Source of the DNA: Priapulus caudatus
Taxonomy: Eukaryota > Priapulida > Priapulimorpha > Priapulimorphida > Priapulidae
Assembly (NCBI RefSeq): GCF_000485595.1
Contig: NW_014577208.1
Location: 314,842-367,385, forward strand
Direction: 5' to 3'
Length of the DNA stretch: 52,544 nt
Shown: in pieces, positions 24,404 through 34,100 of the stretch
How positions within the stretch are numbered: position 1 is the stretch's first letter
Layout of the letters: each line of letters opens with the position of its first letter
Program-made: the position numbers and the translations under genes
Notes under the pieces: model-generated
What the model saw: only the letters and a program-made list of their open reading frames with translations
The model's database searches: none
Told to the model about the DNA's origin: nothing

Positions 24404-25029
24404 ATGCTACTGCTACTGCTTACTGTACTTGCTTACTGCCACTTGCCACGCTATGCTACTGCCTACTGCTACTGCTACTGCTACTACACCAATAATAACA
24501 ATAATAATATACAATAATAAAAATAATCATCATATCATCTTCATCCTCCTCCTTCTGCTGCGCGCTGAAAATTGCAAACCCCTAAAGCCAAACAAGTGCC
24601 GCATAGCGACACGCTCATCAAACGTCTACTGCGGTGACTCTGTGGTGGAGGTGTGGGATTCTAGTAAACCCTGTTAGTCCCAAATGTGTTCACATACACG
24701 CCGAACAGCTGGAATGCACAGGGATGGTATCAGGAACCTTCTCAAAGAATGTTCGTTGGATCGTTATGAAAGTTGCACGAGATGGCGCGTACGTTTAAGT
24801 GTCTTCAGATTAAAGATGGAAGCTCCCATCATATGTAGTAGCAACAACTATCTGCAAGAACAGGAATAGGTAAGCACTCATCCATTTACCTACGCAAGCC
24901 TAACAGGGCTGCGCAATAGAGAGCTGCCACCTGCAACCATTAAGGCAAAAACTCCACAGTACCACAACACATGCACTGGCAGTAGCCACTGGCAGTGGCA
25001 TACGTTACATTACATACTTGACACTACAG

Positions 25030-25755
25030 AATGCCATATAAAATTATACGATTTAAGGAGCATAAACCTCTTTAACCAAATTAGCTTTTAAATTTCACTG
25101 CTGACATTGTAGCCCTCATACATCCAGGCATGTATAGATCTACTAGCAAACCCGGCAGTCAAATTCTTTCTAACAGACAGTCACAAATCCATGTTTAACC
25201 CTCCTCTGAGGTCAAAAGGTTATCAGACACTTACTCTTCGCACGTCAGTGGAAAGCAGATTTTCATGGTCCTTTCATAAAGGCCATAAAAATGATAGGTC
25301 ACCGGCTGAAACAAAAAAGTTTTCAATCGCTCCGTCAGACCATGTCCTCAAGAAAATGTCTAAATCTGCCCTGTGCTCCATTGACCTTTGACCTGTGACT
25401 GCCAATTTCGCACAGTGATGGCTTTTCCTACCATGATGCTATACCGACTATCACGAGCCTAGGTCGAGCCGTTTAGATTTTGTGCCGCAATTCTGCATTT
25501 CCTCCCTATACCTTAAGTTAAGGATGTGAAGTGTTCCCTTCTTTTACACTCTTGACCTTTGACCTTGACCCCAGCTTCGACATCCCAACTCGTTTTGACG
25601 ATCCCCCCAACGACCCGAATATCGTGACCGTACGTCGAGCGGTTAGATTTGTTGCCAACTGTTGACGGACGACGGACGACGGACGACGGACAGACGGACG
25701 ATCAAGCGATTCTACAAGCTGCCATCTGACTATGTCAGATGAGCTAAAAAGCCAG
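25030..25755. mobile_element. Dispersed repeat with DR1-like TGACCTTTGACCT motifs, copy 2
   Basis: Contains TGACCTTTGACCT at 25382-25394 and again at 25553-25565, then TTCGACATCCC, ACCGTACGTCGAGCGGTTA, a GACGGACGACGGAC run and the end phrase ATGTCAGATGAGCTAAA. The independent copy at 30155-30575 shares this order. Class unknown; no coding frame. Confidence 0.75.
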
Positions 25756-26056
25756 CGACATATAAACAAGTGGCGCATAATACCTGGCTACGCGCGCTGC
25801 ATCTTATCGTATCTGGCGAAATCCGCTATTATGTTTAACATGTCGAAGAAAAACCTCTTCTCGAAAAACATTGACGCCTCGAGTCGAGAGAGAACATTTG
25901 CATCAGTGTATTTGCGAGATGCTCACTCACAATGCATCTCATACTGCAGACCAGTACTGAGAAACAACGTGTAATGCATGCTGGATACGGACGTACATGT
26001 TGAGTATTTAATCTATCGCATTCTATGAATATACCGAGCCATTATTATTATTATTA

Positions 26057-26090
<34 letters not shown>

Positions 26091-26154
26091 AGTGGATCAC
26101 GGCACTAGCCGGTGGCTTCAGAGTTGGCCGTGTCCCAACCTGGGACATAAGGAT

Positions 26155-26340
26155 TCAATCCAGAATTTTTCGCAGGATGTGTGCTGTTCCCAGTAGTGCG
26201 ATTTTCTGCACTTCTTGGGCAGTGTGGTGGCCGATGACTTCCTTGAGGTTCTTCTCAAGACAATTCTTTATAGAAACAAGGGCTCCAACCACCACTGGCA
26301 CAATTCTCGTCTTAGTATTCCACATGCTCCTAATTTCGAT
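26155..26340 (-). pseudogene. Non-LTR retrotransposon ORF2 C-terminal remnant
   Basis: The minus-strand frame reads DLEIEIRSMWNTKTRIVPVV, then GAL, KNCLEKNLKEV, HHTAQEVQ and KIALLGTAHILRKIL. This arrangement (R-MW-K-VPVV-GAL ... LEK-LK ... QKIALLGTA-ILRK) is the extreme C-terminal tail common in animal LINE-type reverse transcriptase polyproteins. Nothing of the reverse transcriptase core is present upstream; the coding strand begins in an (ATT)n array at 26350, so it is a short truncated relic. One missing base between KEVI and GHH is likely. Confidence 0.75.
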
Positions 26341-26446
26341 CTCCAGATCGTTTATTATTATTATTATTATTATTTCCAAAGTGAATCACACATTAGCCGG
26401 TGGCTTTTGGGTGACCCGTTCTGGGTTGATTATTATTATTATTATT

Positions 26447-26480
<34 letters not shown>

Positions 26481-27549
26481 CATTATTAATATTACTTTAT
26501 TTATCATTGTTATCATTGTTGTTGTTGTTGTTGTTGTTATAGATTTGTACGTGCTTTGGTTATACATTTACTTCCACCGATATACGACGGCTCATGCGAA
26601 CACGCGCATGGACGCAACACATAGGAAAACAAATGGATTCAACTAACGTATTTTAGCTGTGTATGTGCTCGTTATAAATTCTAAGGCAGTGCGGGTGACT
26701 GCGGCGCCTGAAATCCAGCTGACGCCTCAGGGTGCAGAAAGATTGCGATCATATTATAATGATTACCGGCGCTGCAATTACCGCATCAAGTGGACGGGTT
26801 TTTGTTCGCAGCAGAAGACTAGTTTCATTTTGGCTCGTACCAATTTTATTCAATTTTACCATATTTTACAAATCGCAATCGTCGATCGATCAGTGTTTTT
26901 GTCAAACGTTGCATGAGCTCATCCAATTTAAACCACATCAGTTGTGGCAGAAGTCGAATCATACCACGAAAAAAATAGAAACATGAAACGTCGCGTAGTG
27001 TTTTGAAGTTAGGCAGGCCTATATGAAGTTTACGAATGTCAATAAAATTATATGAGAGAATACAGTGAAAACGGCTTTGAAGTCTATGCATTTCCCATTG
27101 CCGAGATTAAGCTCTTGCTGAGTGCTGAATGCTGCAGTGTTTTGGTCTTAATAAACCATTAGCAACAGCCTCCCGATTTTATTCTTGCTGCAGGGTGCTT
27201 CAAGATTACCAGAATAATCCCCGTTGTTAGCGCTAAAAATGACACTGTTTTGTGTTAGTTGTACGTACGCCCATGTGTTTTTAGCAGTGTTATGACGTCG
27301 TGCCGTTTCCTGTTACAAATTGCTGCGACTCACACACAATAACTTCTCAGAAGAGCAATATTTAAAAAAAACTTTTTGCACGTTACTTGATCCAAAGCAT
27401 CAGATCTATGTTCGTTACAATAACTATGGTCAACTCGTAGAAATACGATAGGGCACAGTTGGCAGCGTAACGCGAAAACGTTATGATGAAATAAACTAGA
27501 AAGGGCAGTTGTCGCCAACTACATGTATCCCCCGTGTTCTCCCCAAGAT

Positions 27550-28240
27550 GTGTAAGTATACGAAGCTTGGTCGCGCTAGGTCAATTAGGGGCCGAGTTAT
27601 AGAGCGGAAGGGAAATATGATAAAGGTCAAAGTCAAGGTCAATATCAAATAAAGGTTGCAGTGACCTGGTTTCGGTATGCGACACACCTTCTCCCCAAGA
27701 TGTGTAAGCATACCAAGTTTGGTCGCGCTAGGTCAATTAGGGGCCGAGTTATAGAGCGGAAGGAAAATATAATCAAGGTCAAGGTAAAGGTCAAATAAAG
27801 GTCGTAGTGACCTGGTTTTGGTAGCGCTAGGTCAATTAGGGGCCGAGTTATAGAGCGGAAGGGAAATATGATCAAGGTCAAGGTAAAGGTCAAATAAGGG
27901 TCGCAGTGACCTGGTTTTGATACGCTGCTCACTTTCTGCCCAACATGTGTAAGTATACCAAGTTTGGTAGCGCTAGGTCAATTAGGGGCCGAGTTAGAGA
28001 GCGGAAGGGAAATATGATCAAGGTCAAGGTAAAGGTCAAATAAAGGTCGTAGTGACCAGGTTTTGGTAGCGCTAGGTCAATTAAGGGCCGAGTTAGAGAG
28101 CGGAAGGGAAATATGATCAAGGTCAAGGTAAAGGTCAAATAAAGGTCGCAGTGACCTGGTTTCGGTACGCTGCTCACCTTCTCCCCAAGATGTGTAAGCA
28201 TACCAAGTTTGGTAGCGCTAGGTCAATTAGGGGAGCGGAA
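27550..28240. repeat. AGGTCA-rich higher-order tandem array, copy 2
   Basis: The anchor GCTAGGTCAATTA recurs at about 27575, 27727, 27825, 27972, 28071 and 28217, giving spacings of 153, 98, 147, 99 and 146 bp. This is an alternating two-unit repeat with a period near 246 bp. Each unit carries AAGGTCAAGGTAAAGGTCAA and AAGGTCGCAGTGACCTGG; the long unit adds CCAAGATGTGTAAGTATACC. Minus-strand frames through it (LTLIIFPFRS-type repeats) are repeat artefacts. Confidence 0.92.
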
Positions 28241-28280
28241 GAGAAATTGTCTCCGGCGGCGGCGGCTGGGGAGACATGAA

Positions 28281-28326
28281 ACCATAGTATCCCCGCCGAC
28301 TTCGTCGCGGGGGATACAATTATGGT
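28281..28326. repeat. Imperfect palindrome
   Basis: ACCATAGTATCCCC ... CCGACTTCGTCG ... GGGGATACAATTATGGT; arms of about 16 bp with an inner CGACTTCGTCG hairpin. The same palindrome is present near 19298-19355 in the other copy, spread by insertions. Confidence 0.65.
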
Positions 28327-29184
28327 ACAGTGAACGACATCTTTTAATAGCAAAGGTCCTGGAACGCACAATATTGCCTGTAATTGAGAATAAATTGAGC
28401 ATGAAGACTCAGAATTGTAAATCACTTTACAAGGTTCCCACACCTATGAAAAAAATTTCCCATAGCGTTTCCAGGTTCATGTCCATTTTACGGGGTAGTT
28501 TTCCTGTCAACGAGATTTTTTCCAGATACAATTTTTGCTCCTCCTTGTGAAGAGATCAGAGAATAGTCTTGCATGAAGCAAATTCTATGGCCCACCAGAC
28601 AACTTAGATATGCACTTAGTTTCAAGGACTCCTAGGACCAAACGTAATAGCCAATTTTTCAGTACTTTCCACAACCATAGCCTATTTTCAAGGACTGTCT
28701 AGACCGGATGTTTTTTTAAATTTCAGAGGCATGTTGACATAAATAGCTATGCCATCATCTGCACACGCAACTTGTAAAAAAGTTATGACATTTGATAACT
28801 ATTTCTGACAGAGGCCCAAAGCTTTCCAGTTTTCTAGAACTCATACGAACCCTGCTTCTAATTAAAAAAACAAGGCCAACTAAAACAATTTCTTTACACA
28901 TCGTTTTATACAGGTCAGTAGGCCTAATTCAATTTGTACACGTGTATGACAACTACGACTACTACACTACAGATCAAGTACATTTGCATTTTTAATTCAT
29001 TACCTGCATAACTATTCAACCAGCTATGAAATGTTTGTTCTGATTACAGCAAACAATAAATGGTTTATAGGTGTGTGTCATTTCTTCTAAACAAGTGCCG
29101 CCGTGTGACAGGGCTCATCTGATGTCTGGTGTTCTACTGATAAATGCATTTGTGCATAGCAAGATGTATTTTAGTCTGAGAGGA

Positions 29185-29345
29185 CTCAGGGGCGTGTACA
29201 GGGGGGGGGGTCCAGGGGGTCCGGACCCCCCCCTGCTCGCGCAGAAAACGCATCTAAGGGGGTCTAATTTCAAAAAATTTCTGGGGGCAAGTTTGGGTTA
29301 CGGTTAGACCCCCCCCCCTGGTACAAATCCTGTACACGCCCCAGG
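29185..29345. repeat. G/C-run interspersed repeat, copy 2
   Basis: GGGCGTGTACAGGGGGGG at the left and TACAAATCCTGTACACGCCC at the right are inverted; between them lie GGTCCAGGGGGTCCGGACCC and long G and C homopolymers. I infer a short TIR-bounded element. Homopolymer lengths here are likely unreliable. Confidence 0.65.
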
Positions 29346-30154
29346 AGGTGTTGACAGATGTGCTGAAACATGGGTAGGTACGTGAATGGTATCATGAAGG
29401 TTGTACAATTGGGGGTGGAATAGACATTTGCTATACCAGAGCCGTGGGAGGTCGATTGTTAGCAGATTTGGTCATGGAACTGTGTCGTGATATTGCGCGT
29501 GTACTACTAAGCGTGAAAACCATTGGGCAGACCTAGGCCCATTATGTACGTCCATCTAACTTTGTGTAAAGGTGGTTGCATTTGCCGGCCGGCACTACAA
29601 AGGAAACGGCATTATTTGAACAGAATGGATCGACTACTTTTGTATTTTTGTATTGCCGAAGAATGCCGTTTTCTTAGTACATAACGTGCTATAGAGTAGT
29701 TATTCCTGGGTAAGAAATACCCAAGTGTGACTTTGAAGTAAAATGAAGAACTTTACAATGCATGAATACTGGACAGGGCTATGAATCGATTTGTTTGTGT
29801 GGAGGACGTGCCAATGAATTTTCATTGGTAGGTTTGTTGATTCATTTCTGCAATTACATATCTCAAGATTGGTTAAACTGAAGTTAAGAAAGTAATTCTT
29901 TCTGCACCTTTGAGCGCAATACATTTTACCTATCCTGCCGGGACATTCTTCTCACTCTGTTCTGATAGATGGCGTGCATACCGACTAGGTGCAGAAAATA
30001 TATAATCAGAGCTAGATGCTACGTTCGTTTAGCCCATGCAATTACTATCAGCCACCCACCTGCGAGGTATTTATAGTTGGCCTGAATCAAAAACAGACGT
30101 TTGCGTAAGTGCTATTGACATTGTATTCCCAATGTACAGAATCTTATATAGAGA

Positions 30155-30575
30155 ATGAAGTTCATATATGATTTAAAGAGCGTAAACGTTGTTCAAGTAA
30201 GTTTTACATGCAGAATTTCACTGTGAAATTTAAGTCTTCCACGATCACACAAGTACCACCAAACACAGTTCAGTCCTTTGTTAACAGTCAACAAATCAAT
30301 GTTTAACCCTCCTCTTGAAGGTCAAAAGGTTATCAGACACTATAGAATTCCCCCTCCATTGACACATCTTGACCTTTGACCCTTGACCCCCCAAATTCGA
30401 CATCCCGAGTCCTTTTCGCGATGCCCTCCCGACGTCCTAAATATCAAGACCGTACGTCAAGCGGTTAAGATTTGTGCCATATCTGTTGAGGGACGCACGC
30501 ACGAACGCACGGACGGACGGACGCTCATGCGATTCTACAAGCTGCATCTAACTATGTCAGATGAGCTAAACATGA
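30155..30575. mobile_element. Dispersed TGACCT-bearing repeat, independent copy
   Basis: Shares with 25030-25755, in order, TGATTTAAAGAGCGTAAAC, TTTAACCCTCCTCTTG, GGTCAAAAGGTTATCAGACAC, CTTGACCTTTGACCC, AAATTCGACATCCC, ACCGTACGTCAAGCGGTTA and ATGTCAGATGAGCTAAA. It lies outside the duplicated block, so it shows that the family is dispersed. Confidence 0.75.
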
Positions 30576-30720
30576 CGCAATTCAGACCAATATAAGATTC
30601 TAACTCCCAGCACAAAACATACAATGGAAAAATCGTTTATGCTACGGGATTATTTACATCCGAATATTTACTCATTCATTTATTCTTTCATTCATTCATT
30701 CAAGCAAACGCACAGCCAAC

Positions 30721-31071
30721 CTAGTATCTTCTCATATGCTTCTTGAATTTCTCGAAGTGATAATCATCGGTGGCTTTCTCCACATTGCGTTTTCCAGACG
30801 GCTCCTTACCACTACCGCCTTTCCAATCTGCAAGACAGAAAAGTGCTGCTTACTACTATTGATGATGATATCATGTGTCTACCAGAGCTAATCAGCTTCA
30901 CCATTAAACTAAGATCGCAGTAAAACGTAATGAAAGATTAGTATTACTGAACTTATGATGACTTACTAAACTGACCACTCATTTTGTATAAAGCATGTCT
31001 GCCAATTATACAAAAAAAAGCATACAAGAAACACATTCAGCTCTGAAACACTTGGCAACTATTATTGTTCG

Positions 31072-31109
<38 letters not shown>

Positions 31110-34100
31110 ACCTAAACTATAATTTGCTGCACATAATTTACCACGTTTGCTTTGGTCGCTGGCTGGGTCTGCATCCCCTACCACCAATGGGCGTTGCTTC
31201 ACTGGCTCTACCTTCTTTGCCAAAGTTGCTTGCTCTTCAATATTAACTGTAAAGACAATATGAAGTTCAGAAGAATTTATCATATATTAGAACTGAGACA
31301 TCTCAAACTGAACATTATACATCCTCTGACACATCAGGAGATATGTTAGACTGTTAGTATTTATTTATAACACATATTATGTATATATTTTGGTAAAGAA
31401 AGGAATGTAATCATATAATTCAAAGTAAGGCTCATGTAAGATTGGCCTATACCATAAATAAAAATAAATCTTTATACTACCCAGATGAACACCATGATTT
31501 CCTTACAAGCTTTCAGCTCATAATAATACTTTTTGTAAAATAGCATGAGTCTTAATTGTCTACTCAACTTGGTCCCACGTTCTCATGCAATATTTGCTCG
31601 ACTATTCCCACTAGAGGTCACCACTAGTCAAACGGCTAAAGGCCGTCTTCACACACGCGGCACGGCACGGAACGCCACGGAAACGACGTCGTTCACCCCT
31701 ACCAGCAAAGTTTAAATCTATTACATGTTATTGCGCAGTCTCCACTGACACGGCACGTCGCCAGCCGGGTTTCACGGCGACGGCGAAAGTCAAATGAGTG
31801 ACTTTTGCCGACTGACGTGACGGCGAAAAGACAATTGAACCAATCAACGCGTTTTTTATCACGTGTTCTGCTCACGCTACCATCAGCCAATGAACAATAA
31901 GCACATGCATAATTTCTGATCACTGAACCAGAGTGAACACAATGCGCTCAGACACAATGCGCGAAATCACAATGTATTTTTTTTCAGCACAACGGTGCTG
32001 CGTTTTGCTGTGTTGTGTCGTACCGCGTGCGTGGAGACGGGCCTTAAAGCTGTCTCCACACACACGGCACGGCACGGCAAAACGCCGCGTCGTTGCCGTG
32101 CCGTGCTTCCGTCTCCACCTGCTCGGTTCGCCGTGCTGAAAAGTGCATTGTGTTTGAGTGCGAAAACGAGAGCATTTTCACGAGTATATAGCCTACAAAG
32201 ATGAATGGTCCTTTGTCTTCGTTACTAACATTGGCACCGATTAGAAAAAGAAAACGAAAACACAGGTATTGGATACACAGTACTATCAAACAAGATCTAC
32301 TTTAGGAGAATTTAACATATTGGCTCAAGAATTGGAAAAAGATGAGGAGTGCTTTAAAGCCTACTTTAAAATGTCAAAAACCCAATTTGAGCAGCTGCAT
32401 GAGCTTGTTGCTCCATACATCACAAAGGTGACAATTGCCTGTTTTCACGGGTGGCAAAACCAGGGAGGGGTCACAAAGGACACGTGCCTACCGCACTATT
32501 TTTGGAGTAGTAACGCATGGGCGCAACCACTGGGAGGGTCGGGGGGGTCACGACCCCCCCGACTTTTATGTGGACCTCCCCAACTTCTGGAAGACCTTAT
32601 TTTCTGGGGAGGTCCAAAATAGTCCGATAAGCGTTTATTATCGTAAAACATCCATATTTCACCGGTGAAAGTTAAAATAAATAAAAACCCCAGGTGGTCA
32701 AGTGCAGTGTGTTAACTGTGATTCAGATTCAGATATCTAAATAGAACCCTTGTTAATATCATTTAGATTCGACCTACATAGTACATTCAATCTCACGTGC
32801 ATGGAACGAGCACGACATTCACCACGAGTTCGCAAGCCAACCGTGTCTATATAGCTACGCTGTGTTGTGTTATAGACACTAAAAAAAGGCCCATCTCCAC
32901 ACAAGCGGCGCGACACCGTTCACCCCTACCGGCAAAGTTCAAAACTATTATATCTTATGGCGCAGTCGATCTCCACTGACACGGCACGGCGCCAGCCAGG
33001 TTTCACGGCGACGGCGAAAGTCAAATGAGTTTGACTTTTGCCGGCTGACGTGACGGCGAAAAGACAATTGAACCAATCAACGCGATTGTTTTTTATCACG
33101 TGTTCTGGAATCGATATTGAAGCAATTGTCACATTTGGTTTCTAACACTGTTCTCTGTTTTCACTTGTCAGACATTTTTTTGCATTATTATTTTCATCAT
33201 TATTATTTTCCTCTTCATCTTAATCATGCTAACTGTGTCACACAGTTAGCACAGTCGGTGTGTAGCTTTACTACTAGTTAGCTTAATCTAATTAATAAAA
33301 CATTTTGGTATTTTATGTATACATGATCCTAGTAATGTCATTCATGACATCACAATTATGCAAAACTTCCATCAACACGCTGAAATACGTAATATTGAAC
33401 CAATACGTGATATTCGCTTGCCCGCAGATCACGTTGCTATTGGCTGCTTGGGACCCCACCAACTTTCAACACGTGGTTGCGCCCTTGTAGTAACGTACAC
33501 CAATAATTATTGTCGCTGAAACGATGCACACCAATTCAAAATTGTTTTATCTGAGGAACATTTTCTAGTATGAGATAGTATGTATGTCAAGCACATTTCA
33601 TCATTTACTAAACATTGCCCATTTCCCATCATACACCATAAAAGGCTACAAAAACAGTTATTTAGGTTCTCAAAGTGCTCAATTTTTTATTTTTAACCTT
33701 TCTCATTCGATGTATTCGCCTTCATCAGATGCTGTGTACTGCTGGTAACACAGAACCTGAGGTAGAGATGGGGTGTTCAGTAAATGTGCAGAAGGGGGAT
33801 TTACGAAGTTAGAGTGCGGAATTGTCATTTCTGAAGATTGCTCAATGCCATCTTCCACCGCACATAAAGCATCAAAGACCTTTCTTTTAAATAGTCTTTG
33901 GTATTTTGGTTGCATTTTTTGGCAAGTTTGTCCCATTGAATAAAAAAACGTTTCAATATCACTCTTTTTCTTTTCTTCGACTTCTTGACGTTGGTGTAAA
34001 AAATGTATAATTTTAGACACATCACCGTCAGCCCATTTCCTTTTACAAGTCTTGCAGACTATTGTTGAGACACATGGCGATGGTGTTTCGCATCTGTCAA

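Larger units (their letters stand above)
23880..29786. repeat. Tail of duplicated block, copy 2 (compact version)
   Basis: Counterpart of 12805-20889, 5.9 kb long. Contains (CTG)n at 24361-24485, the TGACCT element, (ATT)n arrays at about 26040-26090 and 26350-26480, the retrotransposon tail, the AGGTCA array and the G-run element. After CTATGAATCG it runs into unique DNA leading to the TLS1 gene. 28240-29180 holds sequence shared with copy 1 that I cannot assign to any gene or element. Confidence 0.85.

Noticed and set aside
27496-28201. Minus-strand frames with repeated LTLIIFPFRS segments as a membrane protein
   Set aside because: They are translations of the AGGTCA tandem array; the repeats and frame breaks follow the DNA unit.
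12805-29786. CRISPR-like or phage-like repeat arrays
   Set aside because: Eukaryotic satellites and minisatellites without unique spacers; the genes in the window have spliceosomal introns.
30383-30595. 70-codon plus-strand frame
   Set aside because: Falls inside the dispersed TGACCT repeat; not conserved as a frame in the other copies.
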